From the NCBI GenBank assembly GCA_902760345.1, contig CACWFY010000013.1, positions 1 through 61,938 on the forward strand: a stretch of DNA of 61,938 nt, read 5' to 3'. Under the pieces are notes generated by a model. The model ran no database searches, was not told the origin of the DNA, and worked only from the letters and a program-made list of their open reading frames with translations. The DNA comes from an uncultured Bacteroidales bacterium (lineage in GTDB: Bacteria > Bacteroidota > Bacteroidia > Bacteroidales > Bacteroidaceae). Positions 15,139-23,009 of this stretch are shown one piece after another. The translations under genes and the position numbers were made by a program. Position 1 is the stretch's first letter; every line of letters begins with the position of its first letter.

Positions 15139-15600
15139 TTATTTCACCAATCGAATGGGTTCCTTGGGCTGGCGTCGTGGCTTATGCTTTCCCTCATTGC
15201 CATTAGAATAGACATACACTTTAGCACGTCCTTTCAAGTCTTTGCGTAGGAACTCCACACCATGATAGCAGCTGGGAATTTCAAGCACCTTCAGTTGCGG
15301 ACTGTCATCCAACACACTATGTGCCACGAACTCAGTACCCTGTATGGCTCGATAGCTCTCCACATCAGGCGTGCGCACCAGCCAAAGCGCCCCCTGTTCA
15401 TCCTTCGCATACAATGCCCCATCAGCCTCGCGCCAGCACTTCATCTGCCGCCGAGTCACGCTTACCCACTCAAAAGTGTCGCCAACAACGTTCTCATACT
15501 GTACGTAGTCCTCTCCCACGTCAGGCGTCCTGCCCCACTTCACTCGTTGTACACACCCATCCATTGCCTGTGTCAGCTCCTCAAATGTATTCATAAGCAT
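15139..15600 (-). CDS. Hypothetical protein (153 aa), operon end
   Basis: A 153-residue cytoplasmic protein starting MLMNTFEELTQAMDGCVQRV. It contains aromatic strand-rich segments (VQYENVVGDTFEWVSVT and DGALYAKDEQGALWLV) and a basic C-terminus (KHKPRRQPKEPIR). No family is recognised. Its start overlaps the stop of the upstream gene by one base (TAATG), so it is translationally linked to the operon that begins at 21 kb. The second ATG, two codons in, is an equally good start. Confidence 0.65.
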   Translation of the reverse strand: MLMNTFEELTQAMDGCVQRVKWGRTPDVGEDYVQYENVVGDTFEWVSVTRRQMKCWREADGALYAKDEQGALWLVRTPDVESYRAIQGTEFVAHSVLDDSPQLKVLEIPSCYHGVEFLRKDLKGRAKVYVYSNGNEGKHKPRRQPKEPIRLVK

Positions 15601-16112
15601 TACCTATAAATTATCTCATTACCAATAAACTCCACTCGTTCCATCAGATTCACGAAGCCACCCATTTCAATATGGCCCTTGGTATACGCCTCATAATCCC
15701 TTTGGTTCTCATCAGACCAAGTAACTGGCATCCGCATCATTCCAAGCCCTTTGAAGAAACGTTGCTGACTGTTGGATTCATCAGCCCTAACAGTCAACAC
15801 GACAGGCTCACCCAAATCCTCAAACATACAACGCAATCGATTAGCCAATGCCTCATTGTTTCCAATCTCATTCAAGTCCTTCAAAAAATAGATGACCTTA
15901 GCGTCAAACTCCTCCCAAAGGTCCTTCCCCGTCAGATGCAGCGACACAGCATAGTACATATACACCCCATTGGGCGGAAATATCCAAAACCTCGGCATCT
16001 CCAACCCCTGCTCCTTGCAAAACGCTTTCATGCTGTCCAGCAAGTCGCTTATGCCAAATTCGTCTCCACATGCCATTGGCACGTCGTCCCTCATGATCTT
16101 CAATCGTCTCAT
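15600..16112 (-). CDS. Hypothetical protein (170 aa)
   Basis: A 170-residue cytoplasmic protein starting MRRLKIMRDDVPMACGDEFG. The sequence is alpha/beta with aromatic strands (RFWIFPPNGVYMYYAVSLHL) and the late segment FFKGLGMMRMPVTWSDENQ. I do not recognise a family. It is embedded in the operon: its start overlaps the stop of the beta-flower gene (ATGA) and its stop overlaps the start of the next gene. Co-occurrence with a beta-flower protein and the Ycf46 module is the only clue to its job. Confidence 0.65.
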   Translation of the reverse strand: MRRLKIMRDDVPMACGDEFGISDLLDSMKAFCKEQGLEMPRFWIFPPNGVYMYYAVSLHLTGKDLWEEFDAKVIYFLKDLNEIGNNEALANRLRCMFEDLGEPVVLTVRADESNSQQRFFKGLGMMRMPVTWSDENQRDYEAYTKGHIEMGGFVNLMERVEFIGNEIIYR

Positions 16113-16534
16113 TTTTCAAACATATTAAAGAAGAAAAATACAGCAGCATAGGGAATCGGGACATCTTTTGCTCGCCCTATAGTCATGTTATTTCTGTCTA
16201 CGACATAACCATCAGACTTTATCCTTCCTAACGTCATGTTATTTCGATCTTTCACATATCCATCCGATTCCACTTTCCCGATTGTCATATTCGAGCGGTC
16301 TAAGATGCTGCCATCAGCCTTAATCCGTCCAACGGTCATATTATTCCTATCCACAATGTAACCGTCGCTCTTGAATCGTCCGACAGTCATATTCGAACGG
16401 TCATACACATAACCATCCGAACCAATCTTTCCGATGGTCATATTAGACTTGTCAAATAATGATTGGGCACCACAATGAAGTGATGCCCATATCATTACTA
16501 TTACAAAAATTACTTTTCTCAATCCTTGTGTCAT
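16109..16534 (-). CDS. Secreted five-fold beta-flower repeat protein
   Basis: A 141-residue exported protein made of six copies of an 18-residue repeat, consensus close to DRNNMTVGRIKSDGYVV. This is the pattern of the five-fold beta-flower family of Bacteroidetes, whose repeats close into a small propeller-like ring. The Met at 16534 gives a clean signal peptide (MTQGLRKVIFVIVMIWASLH, then CGAQ); the longer upstream frame does not. The C-terminus after the repeats is hydrophobic (PYAAVFFFFNMF) and could be a membrane or surface anchor. It lies in the Ycf46 operon and overlaps the next gene (ATGA). The function of the family is unknown. Confidence 0.78.
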   Translation of the reverse strand: MTQGLRKVIFVIVMIWASLHCGAQSLFDKSNMTIGKIGSDGYVYDRSNMTVGRFKSDGYIVDRNNMTVGRIKADGSILDRSNMTIGKVESDGYVKDRNNMTLGRIKSDGYVVDRNNMTIGRAKDVPIPYAAVFFFFNMFEK

Positions 16535-16675
16535 GATGCTAACCAGTAAAGGCCGAAGACAATTAAACCAATCACAATAATATATGCCACTATTTGGCCC
16601 AAACAATATTGAAAGAATTCTGATAAGGAATTCACTTCAAAGATAAAATTACCGATCCTATAGAAGAACCTCATT

Positions 16676-16933
16676 TTATTCTTCCTTTATTGCAACAGGT
16701 TTATATAATGGATCACTCATAAAAGCCCTGTACTCATAATAATTATGAGACTTCTTTAAAAAACTCATCACGTACCTGCATGCATTTTTTCCTATAGCAT
16801 CGTGAAATAGAGGCCCTCCGTTGTTAAACTTATGCCAACTTAAATTTATAAACTTTTCTCTTGATAATGTTTGGGGAATACCTGTCTTTTTAAGTATTTC
16901 CACAAGGTTGTGCCTAAAATCTTTTTTACGCAT
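16676..16933 (-). CDS. Hypothetical protein (85 aa)
   Basis: An 85-residue basic, helical protein. The start MRKKDFRHNLVEILKKTG at 16933 lies four bases after the stop of the AAA+ gene; a longer frame starting at 16990 overlaps that gene and is less likely. The sequence has conserved-looking aromatic and His residues (NLSWHKFNNGGPLFHDAIG). No family is recognised. Its position suggests a small partner of the AAA+ protein. Confidence 0.6.
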   Translation of the reverse strand: MRKKDFRHNLVEILKKTGIPQTLSREKFINLSWHKFNNGGPLFHDAIGKNACRYVMSFLKKSHNYYEYRAFMSDPLYKPVAIKEE

Positions 16934-16937
16934 AATA

Positions 16938-18566
16938 TCAGAAATCCAATTTTCTACCACCAATAAACTCCTCACTTTGTACAACGCCATTTGGAGTGTT
17001 TTGACTCAAAGATGCACTAACTGCATTTTCATTAGCCCACTCACGGATTTTCAGGAACTCATCCTTACGCATTTGGCCCATTGGGACAACACGTTTGATG
17101 GTTGTCTCGAAATCCTTCATTGACAAGTCTGCGTTCTGTTCGCCATCAATACGTCGAGAGAAAGCCTGAATCAATGCATCCGAAACCCATGCTTCCAATT
17201 CTGCACCAGCAAGAACCACATCTTTTCCAAACTGGCTTTCTCCACTTAGTTCAGCCAGCCTATTCAAATCAAAATCAGCCTTATTCCTGCCCAACTTTGA
17301 AATGTGAATTTCCAAGATTTTCTTACGCTCTTCTGAAGAAGGGAAGTCCACGAAGAAGATTTCATCGAAACGTCCCTTACGTAACAATTCAGGAGGAAGG
17401 CCATTGATATTATTCGCAGTTGCGAACACGAACACAGGAGATGTTTTCTCTTGCATCCAAGTAAGCAAAGTGCCAAACACACGTACTGAAGTGCCGCCAT
17501 CACCTCCTCCGCCAGAGGCACCAGACAGTCCTTTTTCTATCTCGTCAATCCATAATATAGAAGGAGAAATCGCTTCAGCAGTTTTCAATGCAAGTCGAAT
17601 GTTTGATTCTGACGAACCTACTACACCTTGGAATATCTTACCCATATCAAGCCTGAGCAAGGGCATATTCCATGCTGTAGCCACACATTTTGCAGTCAAT
17701 GACTTTCCGCAACCAGGAATACCAGTAAGCAGAACTCCCTTGGGTGGCTTAACGCCAAACTTCATAGCCTCGTCGCCAAAACAATGACTGCGTAACTCCA
17801 GCCATTTCTTCAATGTTTGCAAACCACCTACGTCGTTGAGGTTCAACTGGCTGTCAATATATTCCAAGATACCTGTCTTCCTGATGATTTGTTTCTTTTC
17901 AGCGAGAATACCTTTCAAGTCTGATGCATCTATTCTTCTGTTGGAAACCAAAGCCCTTGCCAAACAGTTGTCGATCTCTAACTTAGTCAAGCCAATAGAA
18001 GCATCTACAAACTTATCCAGCAATTCATTATCGACATTAATTGTTACCCCTTGCACATTTTTGTATTGTTCCAAGAAAGCGGAAATGATTGATTTCACTT
18101 CTTCTCTTGATGGTAGAGGAAAATCTATCAACGTTACTTCCTTCTGCAAATCAGTTGTGATTTCAAAAGTCGGAGCAATGATGATGCAATTGCTCACATA
18201 CCCTTTCTTCCGGATATTAATCGCAAAGTCGCGCAATCGCCTGCGATTGGCGGCTGGAGCCTTATTGTTCAGATAACCATCAGCATCACAGAAAACAAAA
18301 ATGTTTCTGCTGCCTTGTTCTTTGGCTCGATTCTCACAGAACTTCAATGCTGCAGTGAAGTCAAGAGTCTTTTCTTGACTTGCACCGCTACCATTTGCAT
18401 AAGTAACACCATCTGTCGAGTTCCAGATGTATAAGTCGTGATTGATAGCTTTTGCAATTCCTTGTAGTTCACCAAGAACTCTTTCTTCTTCAAAAGACTC
18501 AATTACTAAGACCGCATAGCGGGCCTTTATATAGTCCGTCAGACTTTTACTGATTGTTAGTCCCAT
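16938..18566 (-). CDS. Ycf46-type AAA+ ATPase
   Basis: A 542-residue protein matching Ycf46 over its length. The N-terminal domain (residues 10-230) is the degenerate AAA-like region with the family signature YAVLVIESFEEERVL and KEVTLIDFPLPSREEV. The C-terminal AAA+ domain has an intact Walker A (TGIPGCGKS, about 281-289), Walker B (LWIDEIE, about 338-344), a sensor Asn region (FATANNI) and the arginine-finger motif RKGRFDE (396-402). A Gly-rich insert (GASGGGGDGG) follows Walker B. Ycf46 is known mainly from algae and cyanobacteria, and its recurring neighbours are DUF1257 (Ycf35) and DUF2997 proteins, both present upstream here as a fusion. It is predicted to remodel a protein substrate using ATP. 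Fourteen bases separate it from the upstream membrane-protein gene. Confidence 0.9.
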   Translation of the reverse strand: MGLTISKSLTDYIKARYAVLVIESFEEERVLGELQGIAKAINHDLYIWNSTDGVTYANGSGASQEKTLDFTAALKFCENRAKEQGSRNIFVFCDADGYLNNKAPAANRRRLRDFAINIRKKGYVSNCIIIAPTFEITTDLQKEVTLIDFPLPSREEVKSIISAFLEQYKNVQGVTINVDNELLDKFVDASIGLTKLEIDNCLARALVSNRRIDASDLKGILAEKKQIIRKTGILEYIDSQLNLNDVGGLQTLKKWLELRSHCFGDEAMKFGVKPPKGVLLTGIPGCGKSLTAKCVATAWNMPLLRLDMGKIFQGVVGSSESNIRLALKTAEAISPSILWIDEIEKGLSGASGGGGDGGTSVRVFGTLLTWMQEKTSPVFVFATANNINGLPPELLRKGRFDEIFFVDFPSSEERKKILEIHISKLGRNKADFDLNRLAELSGESQFGKDVVLAGAELEAWVSDALIQAFSRRIDGEQNADLSMKDFETTIKRVVPMGQMRKDEFLKIREWANENAVSASLSQNTPNGVVQSEEFIGGRKLDF

Positions 18567-18579
18567 TGTTAGTTAACTA

Positions 18580-19587
18580 TTACAATTCTAATACTCTGCC
18601 TGATTCAACTGGTGTGGCATTTCTGAGTTTCTCCATCATGTCTTCACTTAGGTCTAATCTGCGTACCTCCTTACTCTCGCTCTGCTGGCTTTCAACAGGC
18701 TTTGTCTCTTGATTGACAGAAACTCTACGGCGAGATGATATTTTTTCATCCACTTTCCCTAAAACAACATCATCCAATACGTTCAGGAACTTTCTGATGA
18801 AAAGTGTTGCATTGCTTGTGGCCTTTCCGTAGGTTTCCATGTGAAGCATAATACTTGTTTCATCAGAGAATAACAATTTCAGATGAATTTTTTGGTGATT
18901 ATAACTATCATCAAATATTCCCAGTTTTATAATCTCGTTGAGATTTTTCTTCACAAAAGACCACCCTTCATTCTCCAAAAAAGAAAAATAGATTTTCTTA
19001 TCAGAAACAATCATTAAGTTTGCATCATTTTGTAGTTCAACGTTTGTTGACGAATCAAAATTTTGATAAGTTGCTTGTATCTTCTCACCAATTTCTACCC
19101 CCACGATTTTCTCCATCTCTGAAGAAGTGACAAAATCAACATCTTCATGAACCTTAAAAGATTTGTTTGTATAATAGATAGCATATGCAATACCAAAAAC
19201 ACCCGTGATTGCATATCCCATCCATGATTGTATTCTCTGCTCTTCCATATAGACGAAATAGCAAATCAAACAAATTACAATAATCGCAGCAATTCCTCCA
19301 TAATTCGTTATTCTTTTTATTCTTTCTTTAGACCCTCGAAGAGCCATAAAAGATTTACCGGGTTTATATTTGCGTTCGGTAAAGACAAACCATAATGCCC
19401 AGCCCATAAGAATAATTAACAACACAGATAACAATCTTACTACAAGTGGAAAGGAATCTTCGAAAATTCCCCAAATGCATAATACCATAAATAGTGGAAT
19501 AAGCACACAGTACATAAAGACTGCTTTGGTTCTTCCAAATAAATCACCATACATTTGATAGCCTTTGCAAATTCTAATTTCTTCCAT
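18580..19587 (-). CDS. Four-helix membrane protein with cytoplasmic PH-like domain
   Basis: A 335-residue protein with no recognised family. Four hydrophobic segments are visible in the first half (AVFMYCVLIPLFMVLCIWGI, a second at 48-68, a third near 96-113 and a fourth near 122-140). The C-terminal half is soluble and beta-rich, with strands such as ANLMIVSDKKIYFSFLE and IHLKLLFSDETSIMLHM, suggestive of a PH-like or similar cytoplasmic fold. A long charged linker (ETKPVESQQSESKEVRR) ends the protein. Position between the radical-SAM and AAA+ genes suggests it anchors the system at the inner membrane. Confidence 0.72.
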   Translation of the reverse strand: MEEIRICKGYQMYGDLFGRTKAVFMYCVLIPLFMVLCIWGIFEDSFPLVVRLLSVLLIILMGWALWFVFTERKYKPGKSFMALRGSKERIKRITNYGGIAAIIVICLICYFVYMEEQRIQSWMGYAITGVFGIAYAIYYTNKSFKVHEDVDFVTSSEMEKIVGVEIGEKIQATYQNFDSSTNVELQNDANLMIVSDKKIYFSFLENEGWSFVKKNLNEIIKLGIFDDSYNHQKIHLKLLFSDETSIMLHMETYGKATSNATLFIRKFLNVLDDVVLGKVDEKISSRRRVSVNQETKPVESQQSESKEVRRLDLSEDMMEKLRNATPVESGRVLEL

Positions 19588-19608
19588 AATAATAAAGTTT
19601 AAGAACTA

Positions 19609-20124
19609 TTAAAAAATCCCTGTTTTAGTAACCGATTTGTTATTGACAGAATACTCAACAGCTACCCTCGGCTTAAAGTGGTTTACATCAATTCTCCCAC
19701 GAGAAACAATGAACTTTTTCCCATAATAAGGATGTGCTAATCTCTCATCATAACGTCCTACAATTGATAAGTCAGCCATTCCAACAACAGACATTAGTAA
19801 ATGTGATTGTCGAATCTCGTGTATCATATAGCCAGAAAATATGATAACAGTCAACCTTTCTGCGACCTTTCTTAATAAACATGTCAGTTGTTCAGGGTAG
19901 TCGAGTGGTTCACCTCCTGACAGCGTTATACCCTCAATGTCTGTATCACTGTTTATCAATGTCGCCAATTCGTCAATGTCCATCAGATGATCCTTCGTAT
20001 ATGGGTGAGTCTCAGGATTAAAACATCCCTTGCAATGGAATTTGCATCCCTGTACCCAAATGACCAAACGATTACCCGGACCATTAATTCGAGAGTGGCT
20101 AATATTGTTGATAGGTAGCAACAT
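19609..20124 (-). CDS. NrdG-like radical-SAM 4Fe-4S protein
   Basis: A 171-residue single-domain radical-SAM protein of the glycyl-radical-activase type. The cluster motif C-x3-C-x2-C reads CKFHCKGC near residue 27, with GCFNPETH after it, and the SAM-binding GGEP motif is present (TLSGGEPLDYP). Size and layout match NrdG, which activates anaerobic ribonucleotide reductase, but no nrdD or other glycyl-radical enzyme is nearby. A TTG at 20130 extends the frame by two codons; the ATG at 20124 follows the stop of the DUF1257-like gene after two bases and is preferred. Within the operon it may modify or activate a partner protein, or supply an Fe-S function as the ferredoxins linked to Ycf46 do elsewhere. 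Confidence 0.85.
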   Translation of the reverse strand: MLLPINNISHSRINGPGNRLVIWVQGCKFHCKGCFNPETHPYTKDHLMDIDELATLINSDTDIEGITLSGGEPLDYPEQLTCLLRKVAERLTVIIFSGYMIHEIRQSHLLMSVVGMADLSIVGRYDERLAHPYYGKKFIVSRGRIDVNHFKPRVAVEYSVNNKSVTKTGIF

Positions 20125-20126
20125 AA

Positions 20127-20750
20127 TCAAAAACTCAAGCTCAATACCTGCAGCGTTTCATCCTCTAATTGCATATCAACCTCTGCCTTCCATTCTGTTT
20201 TTAGCTCGGCAATAGGTTGAGAAAGGACTTCTTCAATATCCTCAGTCAGCTTCGTACAGAAATCACCTTTAATGCCAGACACCTCTTCTACTATATTGTC
20301 ATTTTCTGCTAAAACAGATAGAGTATATTCAAGATTTGGCCCAAAGTTAACAATCAAACCATTTGGCTGGTGACTCACTTCATATCGAGTCGCATTCAAG
20401 TCAAGTTTCTTTAGAACCTTATCTACAGCCACTTCGATATAAGCATTACGGAACTTATCTGCCCAGACTTTGTCTTCTTCCTCATTGTAGCTGTAGTGAT
20501 GTTCTACAAATAATTGGTAATTATTATTATCAATCCTACATAAGAATATATGACCACCATTAATCTCTCCTACAATACTACGATATTGTTTATAGCCAAG
20601 ATATCCCAATCGACTTAGAAGCATTTTACCAATATTTGTCTTGAAATCACACACCATCTCTGTTGAACATTTAATGTCCAATTTGCGGAATGCTTTTACG
20701 ATGGCATCTTCACTCGAATAAGTGAAATCAAATTTTGTACAATGTGACAT
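20127..20750 (-). CDS. DUF1257-DUF2997 fusion protein (Ycf35-like)
   Basis: A 207-residue protein that appears to join two small domains. The first 120 residues fit DUF1257/Ycf35: an opening MSHCTKFDFTYSSEDAIVKA, the KQYRSIVGEINGGHIFLCRI core and the helical segment KFRNAYIEVAVDKVLKKLDL. The last 85 residues fit DUF2997: two strands (GLIVNFGPNLEYTLSVLA), then VSGIKGDFCTKLTEDIEEVL, which matches the family pattern of a Gly-rich turn, a Cys and an acidic helix. In other genomes these are separate genes beside ycf46. Function unknown. Assignment is by pattern recall, so a profile search is needed to confirm both halves. Confidence 0.68.
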   Translation of the reverse strand: MSHCTKFDFTYSSEDAIVKAFRKLDIKCSTEMVCDFKTNIGKMLLSRLGYLGYKQYRSIVGEINGGHIFLCRIDNNNYQLFVEHHYSYNEEEDKVWADKFRNAYIEVAVDKVLKKLDLNATRYEVSHQPNGLIVNFGPNLEYTLSVLAENDNIVEEVSGIKGDFCTKLTEDIEEVLSQPIAELKTEWKAEVDMQLEDETLQVLSLSF

Positions 20751-20764
20751 AATTCCAATTATTG

Positions 20765-21025
20765 TTATAATAATGATTTGATTCCCTTTTCAATTTCATC
20801 TTCCTTATCTACCTCAATATGTGCAGGAGGCGGATATGAAGGCTCTATCTTTTCATAATATTCCTCAGTAGCCGATTCCTTCTGAATCTCAATAGGGTTT
20901 CCATCAAAAGGAACAGCTTTTACGCCATTCTCTTCGCGAATACCTCTAAGATTCGCAATGGCATCTTTGATACCTGTATGGGAGGATGATACCCTTGATT
21001 TTGCCTCACTAATCTTTTTAGCCAT
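20765..21025 (-). CDS. Small charged protein, first gene of the Ycf46 operon
   Basis: An 86-residue acidic and low-complexity protein starting MAKKISEAKSRVSSSHTGIK. The first third is basic and helical; the middle is Pro- and Glu-rich (ATEEYYEKIEPSYPPPAH) and the end acidic (VDKEDEIEKGIKSLL). It is likely disordered or an adaptor. No family is recognised. It lies about 45 bases below the structured leader element and 14 bases upstream of the DUF1257-like gene. It could be the substrate or partner of the AAA+ protein. Confidence 0.62.
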   Translation of the reverse strand: MAKKISEAKSRVSSSHTGIKDAIANLRGIREENGVKAVPFDGNPIEIQKESATEEYYEKIEPSYPPPAHIEVDKEDEIEKGIKSLL

Positions 21026-21063
21026 AATAATAAGTCTTTAGTTACCAAATAAACATCACAAAA

Positions 21064-21147
21064 AAGAAGTGTGAGCCTGTCAGCTAATCTAACTGATAGG
21101 CCTTGGACTGCCTGGAAAAAAGATCAGAAAACAGCTCACACCCTTGT
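21064..21147 (-). promoter_or_regulatory. Structured 5' leader with attenuator-like hairpin
   Basis: On the minus strand, an outer stem (gtgtgagctg near 21144 with the gtgagcc/ctcacac side near 21070) encloses an inner hairpin cctatcag/ctgacagg. The outer 3' arm runs directly into a T-rich run (ttctttttt). This is the layout of an intrinsic terminator or riboswitch expression platform. It lies between the promoters at 21.3 kb and the first gene of the operon. The intervening 21148-21297 has no gene. Confidence 0.55.
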
Positions 21148-21297
21148 ATGACGTATATGGACAGTATCCACTACTATCATTACGAAGGGAAGAACGTCCT
21201 CACTTTTCCATTTTTCCAGATGAGTGTCCAAGTTCATCAGTTTGGAAAAAGCTAAACGCTTCCTATGTCATGTCTGCGACAGATTATCCGCCACGTT

Positions 21298-21358
21298 GCA
21301 AAGATAAGAAAAATTTAGCAAACGACGTTCATTGTGAGCTGTATTTTTTGCAAAGATA
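21298..21358 (-). promoter_or_regulatory. Tandem promoters of the Ycf46 operon
   Basis: Two TATCTTTG elements on the minus strand, at 21306-21299 and 21358-21351, lie 52 bases apart. Both point to the operon starting at 21025, leaving leaders of about 270 and 320 bases. The rest of 21359-21530 shows no gene. Confidence 0.6.
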
Positions 21359-21530
21359 GTGAAAAAACTCAATACAAGTACTATTTCCTTCGATTTTTAG
21401 TCAAAAACATGCGACATGGAAACATATTAACAATAAAAGAAGTCCGCGTGGACTTCCTCTATGATTCATTCTGATATTTAACATTGCAGGCTGAAGGCAA
21501 TATAACTTCAGCCTGCTTTATGCTTATAAT

Positions 21531-21770
21531 CTACTTTTTGATGAGTGATGCGACCCAGAGGATGGCTACTGCGCCAACAATAGCAGTACCCAACTGGCCA
21601 AGAAGACCACCCCATGCAATGCCTAACTGATCGAACAGCCAGCCTCCAACGAGTCCGCCAAAAAGACCTAACACCAGATTCATAATGAATCCGAAACCAC
21701 CACCTTTCATTAACTTGCCTGCACAGAAGCCTGCCAGACATCCAATAATAATTGAACCTATTATACCCAT
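21531..21770 (-). CDS. GlsB/YeaQ/YmgE family membrane protein
   Basis: A 79-residue inner-membrane protein with three hydrophobic, Gly-rich segments: GIIGSIIIGCLAGFCAGKLM, a second around GFGFIMNLVLGLFGGLVGG and a third near the end (TAIVGAVAILWVASLIKK). This pattern is the YeaQ/YmgE (transglycosylase-associated) family, induced by stress in other bacteria, molecular role unclear. The Met at 21770 gives the family start; the extension to 21836 overlaps the DUF2147 gene. It lies 50 bases downstream of that gene on the same strand and may be co-transcribed. Confidence 0.85.
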   Translation of the reverse strand: MGIIGSIIIGCLAGFCAGKLMKGGGFGFIMNLVLGLFGGLVGGWLFDQLGIAWGGLLGQLGTAIVGAVAILWVASLIKK

Positions 21771-21820
21771 ACCTTGCTTATATTTATTATTTGAACATAC
21801 TACGTTTAGTATTTGCGAAC

Positions 21821-22216
21821 TTACATCTTTGTCCAAGTCTGGGTTTCGTAGAACATGGCGACGTAGCCACGAACCTTCAGGTTGTTGCCGTCAAGCCAGA
21901 TGGAACACTTATAGGTCTTGCCATTCTTGGGATTGTATATCTTGCCGCCTTCCCACTTGTCCTTTTTCTTGGTGAGACCAGTCAAGATGTTGACGCCAAC
22001 AAGCTTGCGGCTCTGTAGCTTCTTGTCTGGATTGTGGACATCGAGCTGTCCGTCGCCTTTCTTCAGCCAGACAATCTTGCCGTTCAGCTTGTCGCCACTC
22101 TGGTAAATCTCGACCTGAGAATCACCACCTTCTGTTACCCACTTGCCGATGACGCTCTGAGCGTATCCGGCTACTGACATCATTGCCAGCACTAAGCAAA
22201 TGATTACTTTTTTCAT
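21821..22216 (-). CDS. DUF2147 family secreted protein
   Basis: A 131-residue periplasmic protein with a signal peptide (MKKVIICLVLAMMSVAGYAQ). The mature part starts SVIGKWVTEGGDSQVEIYQ and ends with the family signature DGNNLKVRGYVAMFYETQTW, typical of DUF2147, a lipocalin-like beta-barrel family of unknown function in Gram-negative bacteria. Length is typical. It precedes the YeaQ-like gene on the same strand. Confidence 0.88.
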   Translation of the reverse strand: MKKVIICLVLAMMSVAGYAQSVIGKWVTEGGDSQVEIYQSGDKLNGKIVWLKKGDGQLDVHNPDKKLQSRKLVGVNILTGLTKKKDKWEGGKIYNPKNGKTYKCSIWLDGNNLKVRGYVAMFYETQTWTKM

Positions 22217-22269
22217 CTCTATTAAAATTTCCTTTTATAACAATGGGGTTAATATACCTACTTTACTGA

Positions 22270-22995
22270 TTATTCGTAATCGTCAATAACCGAATTGATG
22301 AAGTCCATCATGGGCTTGGCAGTTTTGAACATCGGCTCAATCTCGTCAAGCCATTTTTCGCCTTGGTAGAAGTCGTCAGGAACTTGGTGCCAACAGCAGT
22401 AGTCCTTCATTCGCAAATATTCGATATGCGCCCAGTCGCGAGGGAATCCAGATGGACAGGTCTTCAGCTTTTCCAGTCCGAAGCCCTGTGGCTGGTCCCA
22501 TGAAGACACGTCCGTAGGAGTCTTGAAACTGCTAGCCTTGGGACTTCCGAAATACTTCTGAAATGCCTTGTTCTCAACGCACTTCAGCCACTCGTCGACG
22601 TTGACCATAATTTCATTTCTGCATGAGGTCAGGATATTGGTGGGCAACCAGTAGTTGCCACAAGCCACCATACAATGGCCAGGCTCCAAGTGCAGGTAAT
22701 AGCCCCCGTGCAGCGCCTTCTTGCCGTGAGCTGCGATGTAAGCCCCCAAATGGTTCTTATAGGGCGACTTGTCATTCGAGAATCGCGTGTCGCGATTGAA
22801 GCGGTAGGTGCAGTCCTTCACGCTCAGATGGGCAATCGACGGGTCGAAGCCGGCAATCCTTCCAATCGCCAGTTTCACGCCCTCCTCGAAGTCCGCCCTG
22901 ATGGCGTCATACTCTTTCTTATTGGCCTGATACCACTCGCGGTTGTTATTGGCCATCAACTGTTTCAGATAATTCAGTATTCGTTTTGCATCCAT
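22270..22995 (-). CDS. DUF2461 family protein
   Basis: A 241-residue cytoplasmic protein of the DUF2461 family. The start MDAKRILNYLKQLMANNNREWYQ at 22995 matches the family, which opens with a helix and the NNxxWY motif; the frame open to 23109 lacks similarity. Other hallmarks are FNRDTRFSNDKSPYKNHLG and the GGYYLHLEPGHCMVACG segment. Function is unknown. It ends the cluster nitroreductase, DUF2520, kdsC, maf, DUF2461, starting 14 bases after maf. Confidence 0.9.
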   Translation of the reverse strand: MDAKRILNYLKQLMANNNREWYQANKKEYDAIRADFEEGVKLAIGRIAGFDPSIAHLSVKDCTYRFNRDTRFSNDKSPYKNHLGAYIAAHGKKALHGGYYLHLEPGHCMVACGNYWLPTNILTSCRNEIMVNVDEWLKCVENKAFQKYFGSPKASSFKTPTDVSSWDQPQGFGLEKLKTCPSGFPRDWAHIEYLRMKDYCCWHQVPDDFYQGEKWLDEIEPMFKTAKPMMDFINSVIDDYE

Positions 22996-23009
22996 ATTCT
23001 TTTTCAAAT

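Noticed and set aside
19609-20124. NrdG of anaerobic ribonucleotide reductase
   Set aside because: The fold and motif fit, but no nrdD or other glycyl-radical enzyme is adjacent and the gene is embedded in the Ycf46 operon.
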